A DNA stretch of 64,000 nucleotides from Saprospiraceae bacterium (GTDB lineage: Bacteria; Bacteroidota; Bacteroidia; Chitinophagales; Saprospiraceae). This document shows, piece by piece, positions 28,897-38,603 of this stretch. Numbering within the stretch: position 1 is the first letter of the stretch; every line of letters begins with the position of its first letter. Position numbers and translations under genes: made by a program. Under the pieces are notes generated by a model. It was not told the DNA's origin and ran no database searches. It saw only the letters and a program-made list of their open reading frames with translations. Location of the stretch: NCBI GenBank assembly GCA_016714765.1, contig JADKCF010000004.1, positions 186,001 through 250,000 of the forward strand, read 5' to 3'.

Positions 28897-28908
28897 AAAA
28901 GACCAAAA

Positions 28909-30359
28909 CTATTGCCCGACGACTATCTCTATGACTTCACTTTTTACGGTGTCAGAGTTTAGGATTATCACTTCTTTTTTTCCTTTATATTTATAGGAAA
29001 GTGCAATGGTAGCAGGAGGTTGCCTTCCCATATCATCAGCGTGCAGGAGTAGGAAGTTTTTACCTTCAGCGTTTAGTTTTATGGTAAACTCATATGGTTT
29101 TTGTGAAATTTCAAATTTCTCCACTATCCAGTCACCATTATAGCTCAATGACACTACATCCCTATCTATGATTTTATGATCATACATTGTAAAATCAACC
29201 AGAAAGGAATCCACCTTAATAACTCTGGTAGCAGTGACCACTTTCTGACCTTTACACTTTTGGTAAGGCTTTTGATAAAAGGATCTGATGACGCCAAATA
29301 ATTCGATTTTTCCAATAACTTAGGATAAATAACCTTAAAATAATGCGGCATTTCGAAATATCTCAATACCGGCACTCCCAGATAATCTATGATTCTGTTG
29401 ATTTCAAAAACAACACCATTTCCGTATCTGTTGAATTTGTTGATCACAGAGATATTGTAATAGTAGTAGTACTTGTCATATAGCTTGTACTCTTCTTGTA
29501 GGTTTTCAGATTCCAAAAATGCCTTTTCTGATTTAATAGACTCATCTGCCTGTCTTTTTATATTACCCCAGTACATTTGTATTCTGCTGTTTATCAGTCT
29601 TGTGCTGTTGTAGTCAGCCAGATTGATGACCGAAAAATTATTCAGAGCTGTTTGCTGTGCTTTGATGAGATCACCAAAATTGTCATCTTCTTTATTGTAT
29701 AAAGCTGTCAATGCACTTCGTGTAGTGGTATATACGCTTTTTAAAGTCCCCAGTACTTCAGGAAACTGCATCTCATCTTTAGAAAACTTCAGAGTTTTGT
29801 AATAGGCGTCTATATCAGCTTCAAGTACTAGTTGTTTAGTGTAAAAACTTTTGTAAAGTTTGACCCCTTCTTCTAGCTTGTCATATACCAGACTCAGGTT
29901 TTCTCTTTTGGAGAGGTCGAGTGTTTTGATTTGTTCTTCCAGGTCAAACCTGATTTTATTGACAGCTGTGATGATGGTTTTCATTTCTGTAGCAGTTGCT
30001 TTCAGTCTGCTCTCTGTAGCCGCAGGCAATATACCGCTATAAGATCCTATTTTCCCAAACCACTCATTGGGCGACGTATCATAAAACCAGTTTTCAGCAT
30101 CTTCAAAAATATCCTGAGGCAGGTCTTTATTAGAATAGAAGTTGATTTGCTGGTCGGGCAGATCTACATATTTGTTGATATTTTTATTGAAGTTCTCGAG
30201 TAGTCTGTGTACGATCAAAAGTCCATGAGTACTCTCATTCGAAAAATTGACATAATTATTCAGGGCTTTGATCTTATCCAGATCAGGAGATGCCTGGGTA
30301 TATGCGGCAGATATGCTCAAGGTAAATGCAAAAAGTATAAATAATTTTCTAATATACAT
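28909..30359 (-). pseudogene. Exported protein of unknown function, one frameshift
   Basis: Two overlapping pieces form one protein of about 483 residues. The start is best placed at the ATG at 30359, which gives the signal peptide MYIRKLFILFAFTLSISAAY. The body is helical and Asn/Lys/Tyr-rich, including YDKYYYYYNISVINKF, with no family recognised. Near the TTT at 29251-29253 one base is missing. Adding it joins SLTKSVKGQK to VVTATRVIKVDSFLVDFTMY. The C-terminal 110 residues are a compact beta-type domain ending SEVIEIVVGQ. A periplasmic or surface location is likely. The frameshift may be a sequencing error, since both halves are well preserved. Confidence 0.65.
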
Positions 30360-30613
30360 ACAGATAAGTTTGCCTTGTTTTCCAAGGAGTTGAGACTTTA
30401 ACAAAGTGCAAATATGATAAAATTTTACTATATAAGAACATATATTACAGGATTAACCAATTATTAAGACCATATTCTGTAAATCACACATCCATTCTAA
30501 GTAATTCTGTAGACTATCAAAACTTATTTTATATAGTTAAAAATATATTAAACTATAAAAAAGACCCCAAACCACATTGAAAATCGACCTGGCTCATCAA
30601 TTGTGTATTTTAT

Positions 30614-30850
30614 CTACACAAATTCATCGCTGTTTCCGCGTCTGACGAACTTCTCTTTGATTTTTTGCAGGTCTTTGGCATCATCCACATAGTTTTCAGT
30701 AAAACCACAGACTGTACAAACATATCTGGTAAGGTACACCGTGGTAAGACCAAAGGTGAGTATATTATACATATTCCCCTTGAACGCACCACCTTCGATG
30801 ACGGCTATATCACTGTTTTGACATTTTGGACAACATGCTGAAAATTTCAT
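30614..30850 (-). CDS. Small zinc-ribbon protein
   Basis: The 78-residue product has two Cys pairs, CPKC (residues 8-11) and CTVC (about 45-48), spaced as in a treble-clef or zinc-ribbon fold. A charged helix follows. No enzyme domain is present. It starts 12 bases after mnmG ends, so co-transcription with mnmG is likely. Function is unknown; nucleic-acid or protein binding is typical of the fold. Confidence 0.65.
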   Translation of the reverse strand: MKFSACCPKCQNSDIAVIEGGAFKGNMYNILTFGLTTVYLTRYVCTVCGFTENYVDDAKDLQKIKEKFVRRGNSDEFV

Positions 30851-30861
30851 ATGAATGTGAT

Positions 30862-32727
30862 TTATCTTCCTACGTGTACCAGCAATACTGAAATATCTGA
30901 TGGAGAGACACCACTGATCCTGCTAGCCTGACCTATTGTCCTGGGTTTGATCTGATGCAACTTCTCTCTAGCCTCAAACGAAAGTGATTTTAGAGATTTG
31001 TAGTCCAGATGATCGGCCAGTCTTACTGATTCCAGCCTGTCCATTTTGTCCACCATCTCCTGTTCTTTGCGTATATACCCTTCGTATTTCATACTTATTT
31101 CGGCAATGGTTATCGTTTCTTCATCATAATCGACGAGGTAATCATCAATGTCAGATAGCACCGATCTCATTTCTTTGATCCCGATATTGGGTCTGCCGAG
31201 AATAGACCTGGCCTTTATTTTTTGTTTGAGCGGTGAGGAGTCTATTGTGTCCAGAAGGGGATTGATTAAGTCCGGATCTACGCTGGTTTCGTCAAAATAC
31301 CGTTCTATTTTTACAGCATTTTGCTTTTTAGACTCCACCCTTTCCATCCTGGACTCCAGCCCCTGCATACCTAGTTCATACGCTAGTGGTGTGAGCCGAA
31401 TGTCGGCGTTGTCCTGGCGAAGGAGAATCCTGTATTCAGCTCTGGAGGTAAACATACGATATGGTTCATTCGTCCCTTTATTGACCAGGTCATCTATGAG
31501 CACTCCGATATAAGCATCAGATCTTTTGATTATAAAAGGCTCTTTGTCATGTACGGCAAGGTGAGCGTTGAGACCAGCCATCAAACCTTGACATGCTGCT
31601 TCCTCATAACCTGTTGTACCATTGATTTGTCCTGCAAAAAACAGGTTTTTTATCAGCTTTGTCTCCAGATTCATATCCAACTGGGTAGGCGGGAAGTAAT
31701 CATACTCTATGGCATAACCAGGTCTGAACATTTTCATGTTTTCAAACCCTGCCACTTTCCTCAGTGCTTTGTATTGCACATCTTCCGGAAGGGATGAGGA
31801 AAAACCATTTACATAAATCTCACAGGTATCCCATCCTTCTGGTTCTACAAACAACTGATGTCTGTCTTTGTCAGCAAATCTATTTATTTTGTCTTCTATG
31901 GATGGGCAGTATCTGGGTCCCAATCCTTGTATACGACCATTAAACATAGGTGATCTGTCAAAACCTTCCTTGAGCGTATCGTGTACTTCTTCGCTTGTAT
32001 AAGTGACATGACAAGGCAATTGTTTTGTGATGGTGGGAGTTTCAGTATATGAAAATTTTCCAATCTTCACATCTCCATCCTGAACCTCCATCTTGCTGTA
32101 ATCCAGTGATCTGCCATCAATGCGTGGCGGTGTTCCTGTCTTCATTCTGCCTGATTCGAATCCAAATCCTATCAACTGCTCAGTGATGCCTGTTGCTGCT
32201 TTTTCACCTGCACGTCCCCCCCCGAATTGCTTCTCACCTATATGGATGATACCATTGAGGAAAGTCCCATTGGTGAGTACAACTGCGTCACTCTCTATCT
32301 CTAATCCCAGACTTGTGACTACACCCTTGCATACACCGTTTTTAACGACGAGCCCGGGTACTGTTTCCTGCCAAAAATCTATATTGGGATGTGCCTCCAG
32401 CATCTGCCTCCACTTGGCCGCAAACATCATTCTGTCGTTTTGAGCTCGAGGACTCCACATAGCAGGTCCTTTGGACATATTGAGCATTCTGAACTGTACC
32501 ATGGAGTAGTCTGTGACAATACCTGAATATCCTCCTAAGGCATCTACCTCTCGGACTATCTGCCCCTTGGCCACACCACCCATAGCCGGATTGCATGACA
32601 TTTGGGCTATAGTATTCATATTCATGGTGATCAGCAGTACCTTTGACCCCATATTGGCAGCAGCTACTGCAGCTTCACATCCTGCATGGCCGGCCCCTAC
32701 TACTATGACATTATATTTTGGAAACAT
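30862..32727 (-). CDS. mnmG: tRNA uridine-34 5-carboxymethylaminomethyl modification enzyme
   Basis: With MnmE this FAD enzyme builds the cmnm5 group on U34 of several tRNAs. The product of about 621 residues, starting at the ATG at 32727, begins MFPKYNVIVVGAGHAGCEAA with the dinucleotide-binding GxGxxG. It carries TNGTFLNGIIHIGEKQFGGG (about residues 140-159), the signature GLGPRYCPSIEDKI, and GYEEAACQGLMAGLNA near the FAD site. The upstream in-frame extension (to 32769) is not conserved in style and would cross the promoter element. Full length, no anomaly. Confidence 0.97.
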   Translation of the reverse strand: MFPKYNVIVVGAGHAGCEAAVAAANMGSKVLLITMNMNTIAQMSCNPAMGGVAKGQIVREVDALGGYSGIVTDYSMVQFRMLNMSKGPAMWSPRAQNDRMMFAAKWRQMLEAHPNIDFWQETVPGLVVKNGVCKGVVTSLGLEIESDAVVLTNGTFLNGIIHIGEKQFGGGRAGEKAATGITEQLIGFGFESGRMKTGTPPRIDGRSLDYSKMEVQDGDVKIGKFSYTETPTITKQLPCHVTYTSEEVHDTLKEGFDRSPMFNGRIQGLGPRYCPSIEDKINRFADKDRHQLFVEPEGWDTCEIYVNGFSSSLPEDVQYKALRKVAGFENMKMFRPGYAIEYDYFPPTQLDMNLETKLIKNLFFAGQINGTTGYEEAACQGLMAGLNAHLAVHDKEPFIIKRSDAYIGVLIDDLVNKGTNEPYRMFTSRAEYRILLRQDNADIRLTPLAYELGMQGLESRMERVESKKQNAVKIERYFDETSVDPDLINPLLDTIDSSPLKQKIKARSILGRPNIGIKEMRSVLSDIDDYLVDYDEETITIAEISMKYEGYIRKEQEMVDKMDRLESVRLADHLDYKSLKSLSFEAREKLHQIKPRTIGQASRISGVSPSDISVLLVHVGR

Positions 32728-32731
32728 TCTG

Positions 32732-32739
32732 CAAAGATA
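32732..32739 (-). promoter_or_regulatory. -7 promoter element immediately before mnmG
   Basis: TATCTTTG on the minus strand is a perfect TAnnTTTG, only 4 bases before the ATG at 32727. If used, transcription would start at or within a few bases of the start codon, giving a leaderless or near-leaderless mRNA. Confidence 0.45.
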
Positions 32740-32919
32740 TGAATCAATTGTGAATCTGCAAATTATCATTTTTTAATGCAGCAATCATGCCAGCTTTCAC
32801 TTTATTGTGAATAGTTTTATTTATGCTGTTTTCCATTTTATTTTTGCCACTATTGAAATTAATCCAGCTCGGATTTTGTTATATTTTTAAGTTGGTATCT
32901 TTAAAAAAAATAAATACAG

Positions 32920-33273
32920 ATGAAATTAATGCAAATATTTTCTTTTCTGGGTAAAAGAATAAAAAGTCTGGGAACAAGATTGGTATATACGGTCTTACTA
33001 ATGGTCTATGCATACCATTCTGAAAAAACACCTAAATGGGCTAAAAGAATCATTCTCGGTTCGATAGCTTATCTTCTTTCTCCACTGGACAGCATTCCGG
33101 ATTTAACACCAGTATTCGGATTTACAGATGATTTGGGCGTGTTGAGTTTCGGATTGGTAGCCATAGCGTGTTATATAGACGAAGAAGTCAGAGCGAAGGC
33201 TAGAGCCAAGTTGCTACAGTTTTACCGACAACCGGATTTAAAAGAACTCAAAGCTGTAGATGATACGCTTTGA
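32920..33273 (+). CDS. DUF1232 (YkvA-type) membrane protein
   Basis: The 117-residue product contains the family core, AYLLSPLDSIPDLTPVFGFT (about residues 48-67). An acidic DDLGVLSFGLVAI step and an amphipathic C-terminus follow. Two membrane-associated helices are likely. The biochemical role of the family is not known. It is convergent with the thioredoxin-like gene (8 bases between stops). An AT-rich gap lies upstream. Confidence 0.85.
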   Translation: MKLMQIFSFLGKRIKSLGTRLVYTVLLMVYAYHSEKTPKWAKRIILGSIAYLLSPLDSIPDLTPVFGFTDDLGVLSFGLVAIACYIDEEVRAKARAKLLQFYRQPDLKELKAVDDTL

Positions 33274-33281
33274 TACAAACA

Positions 33282-33683
33282 TTACAATAAGGCTTTAATC
33301 AGGTTTGTCAATTCCTGTTGGCTGTGTCCCTGGCCCAGTAATTCGTGTTTGAGTACATTGTTTTTGTAAATCAAAATAGTAGGAAACCCTGCCACTTGGT
33401 ACTTATCAGAAACATCTTTTATCTTTTCATAATCGACCTGACCAAATTTAACTGCCGAAAAAGTGGCATCTTTTGTAAGGCCTTCTACTGCAGGTCTCTG
33501 AGCGGCACATTTAGTGCACCAGGTAGCATGGAAAAACATGAGTGATACACCAGACTTGATGTCATTTTCATATTCGGTTAAGGAGGTGATTGTTTTCAAT
33601 ACTCCTGTGTCTCCGCTTATATCTTCTTTTTTGCAAGAAAGGACAAGAGTAAAGGCAACCAACATGATAAGCATTCTATTCAT
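33282..33683 (-). CDS. Thioredoxin-like lipoprotein
   Basis: The 133-residue product has a lipoprotein signal (MNRMLIMLVAFTLVLSC, lipobox LVLSC with Cys17) and a thioredoxin fold. The active site is WCTKC in FFHATWCTKCAAQRP (about residues 50-64), and the cis-Pro is in VAGFPTILIYKNN. Thr-Lys between the cysteines is unusual compared with the GP of classical thioredoxin and points to a special redox partner. It should sit on the periplasmic side of a membrane and act in disulphide exchange. It is monocistronic. Confidence 0.85.
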   Translation of the reverse strand: MNRMLIMLVAFTLVLSCKKEDISGDTGVLKTITSLTEYENDIKSGVSLMFFHATWCTKCAAQRPAVEGLTKDATFSAVKFGQVDYEKIKDVSDKYQVAGFPTILIYKNNVLKHELLGQGHSQQELTNLIKALL

Positions 33684-33763
33684 GATAAACTATTTTCTTA
33701 GGAAACAATCATTGGGTAAAATGGTTGAATGTGTTTATTGAAATTTTACAAATAAAGAGGCTA

Positions 33764-34981
33764 CTATACTATGGCTTCCAGCACCGCATGTCTCCATCTT
33801 GGGAAAAAATCGGCAATATTTGACCCGGCTCCCTGATGTAGTATCCTTCTGAATAGTACTTTTTCATGAGGAGAGACATGCCGCAGGTACGTGTCACGCC
33901 CGTTATTTCGAATAAAAGATATGACTTCTTCCAGTTTAGCCAATCGTTCAGCTGGAGCCCATGTTGTTTTTTCAAAGCTCCAAATATAAGTAGCATTAGT
34001 ATTGAGCATTTCCCAAATATAGTGATACATCCTATCTCCATAGGTCACAAATAAAAACCCAAAATCTGGAATGAGGGTAAATCTTATTTTTTCGTTCACT
34101 TCATGTAGGTGACCTGAGAGAAACTCTATTTGTCTTTTATTTCTGATATCTTCCCATTTCATGATTTGGTCAAACAATTCTTTTTGGGTCATTGGAAAAG
34201 TCCCTTTTAAATTTTTATCAAAAGGATCGAAGACGTCTTCTTGAGTAAACAAGCTTTGATTCAATTCTTTTATGTACTTAGGTGGCTTCTTAAATAATTG
34301 AACCTTAACAAATTTTAAATTTTCAATGGCTGCATCTTTGATTTGTTCAATCTGTCGTGAGGTGGCTACTATGTTTTGAATATTGTTGCCTGTTTTAGTA
34401 ACCACTATCAGTACTTCAAAAGTTCGAGAATTAAAATATTTTGAAAAATATGTTTTTACGTAGTCAAATTCAGGTATCAAATGACCATCCATAATTTTGA
34501 TTTCTGTCTTATGATCATTCCATAAAAATCTGTAATCAAAGGCAACATAGCCTGCACCAAAACGAACTTTACTAAATGCAATATTTGCAATTATATGTAC
34601 TGTTTTTATGTTTTTATCAGGTGAAAAAGGAGGATTTTCAGATAAAAGATTTAAAAAAGAAGCTTTTTTGTAAAAACTCAAATCAGCACAAAAAGCCGGC
34701 CAATATATATTTTGAAATTTTAACTTAAGAATTTGGTTTTTAGGTTGTTGGTTGTAATAGTGATTGACATTTTCTGGTCGATAATTAATAATTTGGATAA
34801 TTAATTCTGCATTATTTCTATCAAAAGACAACATTTCAGCCTCCCAGAAGATGGTTCGGCCTTGCACAAATTTAAAATCATCACATGGAAGATTTGTTTG
34901 GGTCAATGCAATGGATGTATTATCGTTAAACCAAATGAAGTCATTGGTCACTTTTATTATAATACTTCTTGCTGTTGCCAA
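33764..34981 (-). CDS. Unknown AT-rich gene, 405 residues
   Basis: I recognise no family. The product appears soluble, with no signal peptide or membrane helix. It is rich in Asn, Lys, Phe and Ile. Aromatic-rich strands are visible (RFGAGYVAFDYRFLWNDH, PDFGFLFVTYGDRMYHYIWE). The C-terminus has a basic/aromatic helix, DFFPRWRHAVLEAIV. The first codon is a TTG and no in-frame ATG lies upstream, so the true start is uncertain. Base composition differs from its neighbours: two sampled lines (34621-34740) are about 25-27% G+C by hand count, against about 43% for a line of atpA. Together with the lack of recognisable homologues this suggests recent acquisition. It lies 25 bases downstream of the PorG-like gene. 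Confidence 0.6.
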   Translation of the reverse strand: MATARSIIIKVTNDFIWFNDNTSIALTQTNLPCDDFKFVQGRTIFWEAEMLSFDRNNAELIIQIINYRPENVNHYYNQQPKNQILKLKFQNIYWPAFCADLSFYKKASFLNLLSENPPFSPDKNIKTVHIIANIAFSKVRFGAGYVAFDYRFLWNDHKTEIKIMDGHLIPEFDYVKTYFSKYFNSRTFEVLIVVTKTGNNIQNIVATSRQIEQIKDAAIENLKFVKVQLFKKPPKYIKELNQSLFTQEDVFDPFDKNLKGTFPMTQKELFDQIMKWEDIRNKRQIEFLSGHLHEVNEKIRFTLIPDFGFLFVTYGDRMYHYIWEMLNTNATYIWSFEKTTWAPAERLAKLEEVISFIRNNGRDTYLRHVSPHEKVLFRRILHQGAGSNIADFFPRWRHAVLEAIV

Positions 34982-35006
34982 TGAATTATTGCTTATAAAT
35001 ATGTCA

Positions 35007-35855
35007 TTATTTTATCCTTGAAATTTCCGGGCACTCTATACCACCAAAATATTTCATCACAGAAATACCTACAAATGTATATTTGTCTTTACCCTTGGTA
35101 TCTCCTCTTTGTCTCCCTGCAGTACCCAACCCTTCTATCAGTGATCTGTCGGACAAAGCAACTGCCGTGGCACCTCGTGTAGCTTCCAGGATGTTTTTAT
35201 CCGGAAAAATAGTACTCACATCGTCCAGGTAATCTGTAAATAAAAACCGGGCACTCATATCTATATTTACACTTACAGTTCTGTTGATGTCAAACTTGAA
35301 GCCACCTCCGAGTACCAATCCTGCATTGACAGCACTATACTCTTGGCCTTGTGGCTGTCCTTCTGTACCTAAGTCCCGTAGCTTATACCTTTGTCCATCG
35401 AGCTCTGCAGTCGGATTAAAGTAAAACACATTGAATCCTCCAAAAAAATATGGTGTCTTATTGTATGTCTGATGTCCATGTTCGTACTGAAAAAAATTAA
35501 ATTCCACCACATTTGTCATATCTATGATGTGAGACTTGAAGCTCAAGTTTCTGTTTCTCTCAAAATTATTGCTCGAAGTAGCATCATCAGCCCCTACTCT
35601 TCCATAATTCAACGATGTACGCATAGCCAGCCTCGTATTGAAATTATACCTTGCCAGCAATCCACCTGCCAAACCCGGCTCGGTTATTCTCAGAGACGTA
35701 TTTAGGTCGCCGTGATAGTAACTTGTTCCTATCCACCCTCCCAATTCATATCCTTTTTGCGCTTTCAGACCATGACTGACACCTATTACGATGATCATCA
35801 TTATCCAATATTTCATTACCTTGTCCATATTACTGATAAACGTATATTTTTCCAT
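35007..35855 (-). CDS. porG: PorG-like outer-membrane protein (DUF6089; T9SS component)
   Basis: The 282-residue product has an N-terminal signal peptide. The outermost ATG is at 35855, but MKYWIMMIIVIGVSHGLKAQ, starting 13 codons later, is the better signal start. A beta-barrel follows with alternating aromatic strands (ELGGWIGTSYYHGDLNTS, YNFNTRLAMRTSLNYG, VVEFNFFQYE, PYFFGGFNVFYFNP). This layout matches the DUF6089 family, which includes PorG, an outer-membrane part of the type IX secretion translocon. The symbol is by resemblance, not proof. Several T9SS cargo genes in the window make a role in that system plausible. Confidence 0.7.
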   Translation of the reverse strand: MEKYTFISNMDKVMKYWIMMIIVIGVSHGLKAQKGYELGGWIGTSYYHGDLNTSLRITEPGLAGGLLARYNFNTRLAMRTSLNYGRVGADDATSSNNFERNRNLSFKSHIIDMTNVVEFNFFQYEHGHQTYNKTPYFFGGFNVFYFNPTAELDGQRYKLRDLGTEGQPQGQEYSAVNAGLVLGGGFKFDINRTVSVNIDMSARFLFTDYLDDVSTIFPDKNILEATRGATAVALSDRSLIEGLGTAGRQRGDTKGKDKYTFVGISVMKYFGGIECPEISRIK

Positions 35856-35929
35856 TGGAGTATAAAAATGTAAATAAAAATATCACTGCGTAAAAATATT
35901 AAAACTTATTAGTAAAACATATAATAATA

Positions 35930-38313
35930 TCAATCACAATATACCTCCAGACTATTGAAAGATGTCCTGTCAGTAGTGATGATAAGACACTGATTTTCAT
36001 AAACCAATCCAGCGGGATCAAGAGATTTATCATTGATGATCACTCTCCCCGGTACAAAAGGCAGTCCATGCAACATTATCTTGTACGTGCTGTATGTAGG
36101 TTCATAATGTCCGTTAGTCTTTAAGTGAAGTGTGAATGACCCATCTGTCGAATTGGTCTTAAATCTTTTGCGATTGTAGATTCCTTTTTCATATTCGTAT
36201 CCATCCCCTCGTCTTCGTAAAGATAGCTATTGACATTTTCATCCCCAAAATAGACATGAAGCATCAGTTGGTCTATGCTCTTTTCTCCTGTGTGCTGCAT
36301 CACCGGAAATAAAGGAAGGACCGCACCCTGTCGTATATAAAGCGGAATTTCTTCCAATACTGCCTCCGCTAATATTTCCTTACCTCCTTCTAACACCTTG
36401 TGGGTCCAGAAGTGATACCACTTGCCTTTGGGAAGATATACATATCGTGATTTGGCATTGGGTTCGAGTACCGGACATACCAGGAGGTGATCTCCAAGTA
36501 AAAACTCATCTACTCTGTACAGCGTATCGTTATCGTGCTGATCAAAAACAGAAATGGGACGCAACATAGGTGCAAATTCCGTCACATACTGATAAAATGT
36601 GGTATAAATATATGGCAGCAACTGGTATCTGAATTCGATATATTTTCTAACAATGTTCAGTGCGTCAGGTCCAAATGACCATGGCTCCTGCTCCCCGTGA
36701 TCTCCCGAGCTGTGGGTCCTGAAAAATGGGTGAAAAACTGCCAGTTGCATCCACCTTATATACAACTCGGGTGTAGGATGATCTATAAAACCCCCAATAT
36801 CAGACCCTACAAAAGAAAATCCGCTTGTGCTGAGTCTCTGACATTGCATGGTGGCTATCCACAGATGTTCCCACGAAGCAATATTGTCACCCGTCCACCC
36901 GGAGGCGTACCTCTGAGCACCAGCATATGCAGACCTCGTAATGACAAGCGGTCTCAGTCCATTATTGTATTTCCTTACACCCTTGTACGTCGCTCTGGCC
37001 ATCTGCATACCATAGATATTGTGGGCTTTGCGGTGACTGGCCGGATTGCCATCGTAGTCATGTCTGACATCATCAGGAAATGTTTTTCCTTCGATTTCGA
37101 AAAGAGCCGGTTCGTTCATATCATTCCATACACCACGTACACCTGTTTCTTCTATGAGTTCCTGAAAGAGGCCTGACCACCATTTTCTCACTTTGGCATT
37201 GGTAAAATCAGGGAAATAACACTCTCCCGGCCACACTTTTCCCTTCATAAATGGACCATCTGCCCTTCTGCAAAAGTAATTGTTTTCTAATGCCTCTTTA
37301 AAGACATGGTAGTCCATATCAATTTTAATACCCGGATCTATGATAACAATCGTTTTGAAACCATTTTCCTTGAGCTCAGAAATCATTTTTTTGGGGTCTG
37401 GAAATTTCTCTTTATCCCAGGTAAAACACCTGAAACCATCCATGTAGTCAATATCGAGATAAATGGCATCACACGGGATACGGTTACTTCTCATCTTAGA
37501 AGCGATTTCTTTTACCTTTGCTTCCGGGTAGTAGCTCCACTTACTTTGCTGATAACCCAATGCCCACATTGGCGGCAGCTCAGGTGTTCCCGTGAGCTGT
37601 GTGTATCTTTTGATCACATCCATCAATTCAGGCCCATTGATAAAATAATAATTCATTTCACCGCCTTCAGCCCAAAAACTAGTCACTGACCTTCTTTCAG
37701 AGCCAAAATCAAAATGTGCCTTGAAAGTATTGTCAAAAAATATACCGTACGCCATCTCTGTGTGAATGGCAGAGTAAAAAGGTATCGCCTTGTAAATCGG
37801 GTCTTCCTCCTTCTTAAAACCATACGTATCCATTGCCCAATTGCTAACCCTTCTTCCTCTGAGGTTAAGGTGCATTGTTTTATCTCCCATCCCATAGAAA
37901 TGCTCACCTTCCTGAACCATTTTACCCATTTTGACGATATTTCCACCGTGTCTCTGATTCTCTTCCCAGTGAAAACCTTTTTCGTCCCGACAAATGATCT
38001 TACCATTCAGGTCAGTAAAAAACACCTTACAGTCAGCTTTATTTATGCTTACAATAAGTGCTGCGGTTCTGAACTCAATGTGTCCTGCCAGTTCATTGAA
38101 AATAACTTCAGGGTATTGCGGGACAAATTTGCTGCTGATGGCATAACTGAAATCATTATCGAAAATACCGTCTGTAGAATACCTGATCCTTACTATCTGA
38201 TCTGTAAGAAAAGATATCATGATCACGCATTGACTGTCTGTTTTTACTAGATATCCGTTTTGTATTTTTTCGGTTTCTACATATTTGCCGGGAAAAAACT
38301 CATTTTGACTCAT
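35930..38313 (-). pseudogene. Glycoside hydrolase family 31 alpha-glucosidase, one frameshift near the C-terminus
   Basis: The main frame from 38313 covers an N-terminal beta-sandwich and the GH31 barrel. The nucleophile is in GVWNDMNEPALFE (about residues 395-407). SDIGGFIDHP and FFRTHSSGDHGEQEPWSF are typical of the family. In the G4 run at 36205-36208 one base is missing. Adding a G turns EDEGMDTNM into EDEGDGYEYEKGIYNRKRFK. The protein then continues to DRTSFNSLEVYCD, stopping at 35930, for a total of about 794 residues with a normal C-terminal sandwich. No signal peptide is seen, so it may be cytoplasmic or periplasmic. It releases glucose from the non-reducing ends of alpha-glucans. As sequenced, only the last domain is garbled. 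Confidence 0.9.
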
Positions 38314-38364
38314 ACTTTATTACCTAATAGTGACACAATAAATGCTGCAATGAAGGGCAAAAAA

Positions 38365-38395
38365 AAAGACCGCACTTATTGTAAATGCGGTCTTT
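38365..38395 (-). terminator. Intrinsic terminator of tRNA-Cys
   Basis: AAAGACCGCA (38365-38374) pairs perfectly with TGCGGTCTTT (38386-38395) over an 11-base loop. On the minus strand it is followed by a long T run (forward A tract 38359-38367). It begins two bases after the tRNA 3' end. Confidence 0.9.
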
Positions 38396-38396
38396 G

Positions 38397-38467
38397 AGGT
38401 CGGGAGCGGATTCGAACCGCTGTACGAGGTTTTGCAGACCTCTGCCTAGCCGCTCGGCCACCCGACC
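38397..38467 (-). tRNA. tRNA-Cys (anticodon GCA)
   Basis: The minus strand folds as a 71-base tRNA. The acceptor stem is GGTCGGG (38467-38461) with CCCGACC (38404-38398). The anticodon stem-loop contains CTGCAAA with anticodon GCA. The T arm is GCGGTTCGAATCCGC. The discriminator base is U, an identity element for cysteinyl-tRNA synthetase. CCA is not encoded. It has its own -7 element and terminator. Confidence 0.95.
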
Positions 38468-38480
38468 ATTATAGCGGCTG

Positions 38481-38488
38481 CAAAGATA
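38481..38488 (-). promoter_or_regulatory. -7 promoter element of tRNA-Cys
   Basis: TATCTTTG on the minus strand matches TAnnTTTG and lies 13 bases upstream of the mature tRNA 5' end, a typical distance for a tRNA promoter. Confidence 0.55.
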
Positions 38489-38603
38489 AGCTTTATTTTC
38501 GTTTTAGAAAATCTTTTTAAGTATTTCCAGTTTTATTTTTAAAATAATCCACCCAATCAAAATTTTAAAAATACATTTACACCTTGAATCAATCAGGTTA
38601 CCC

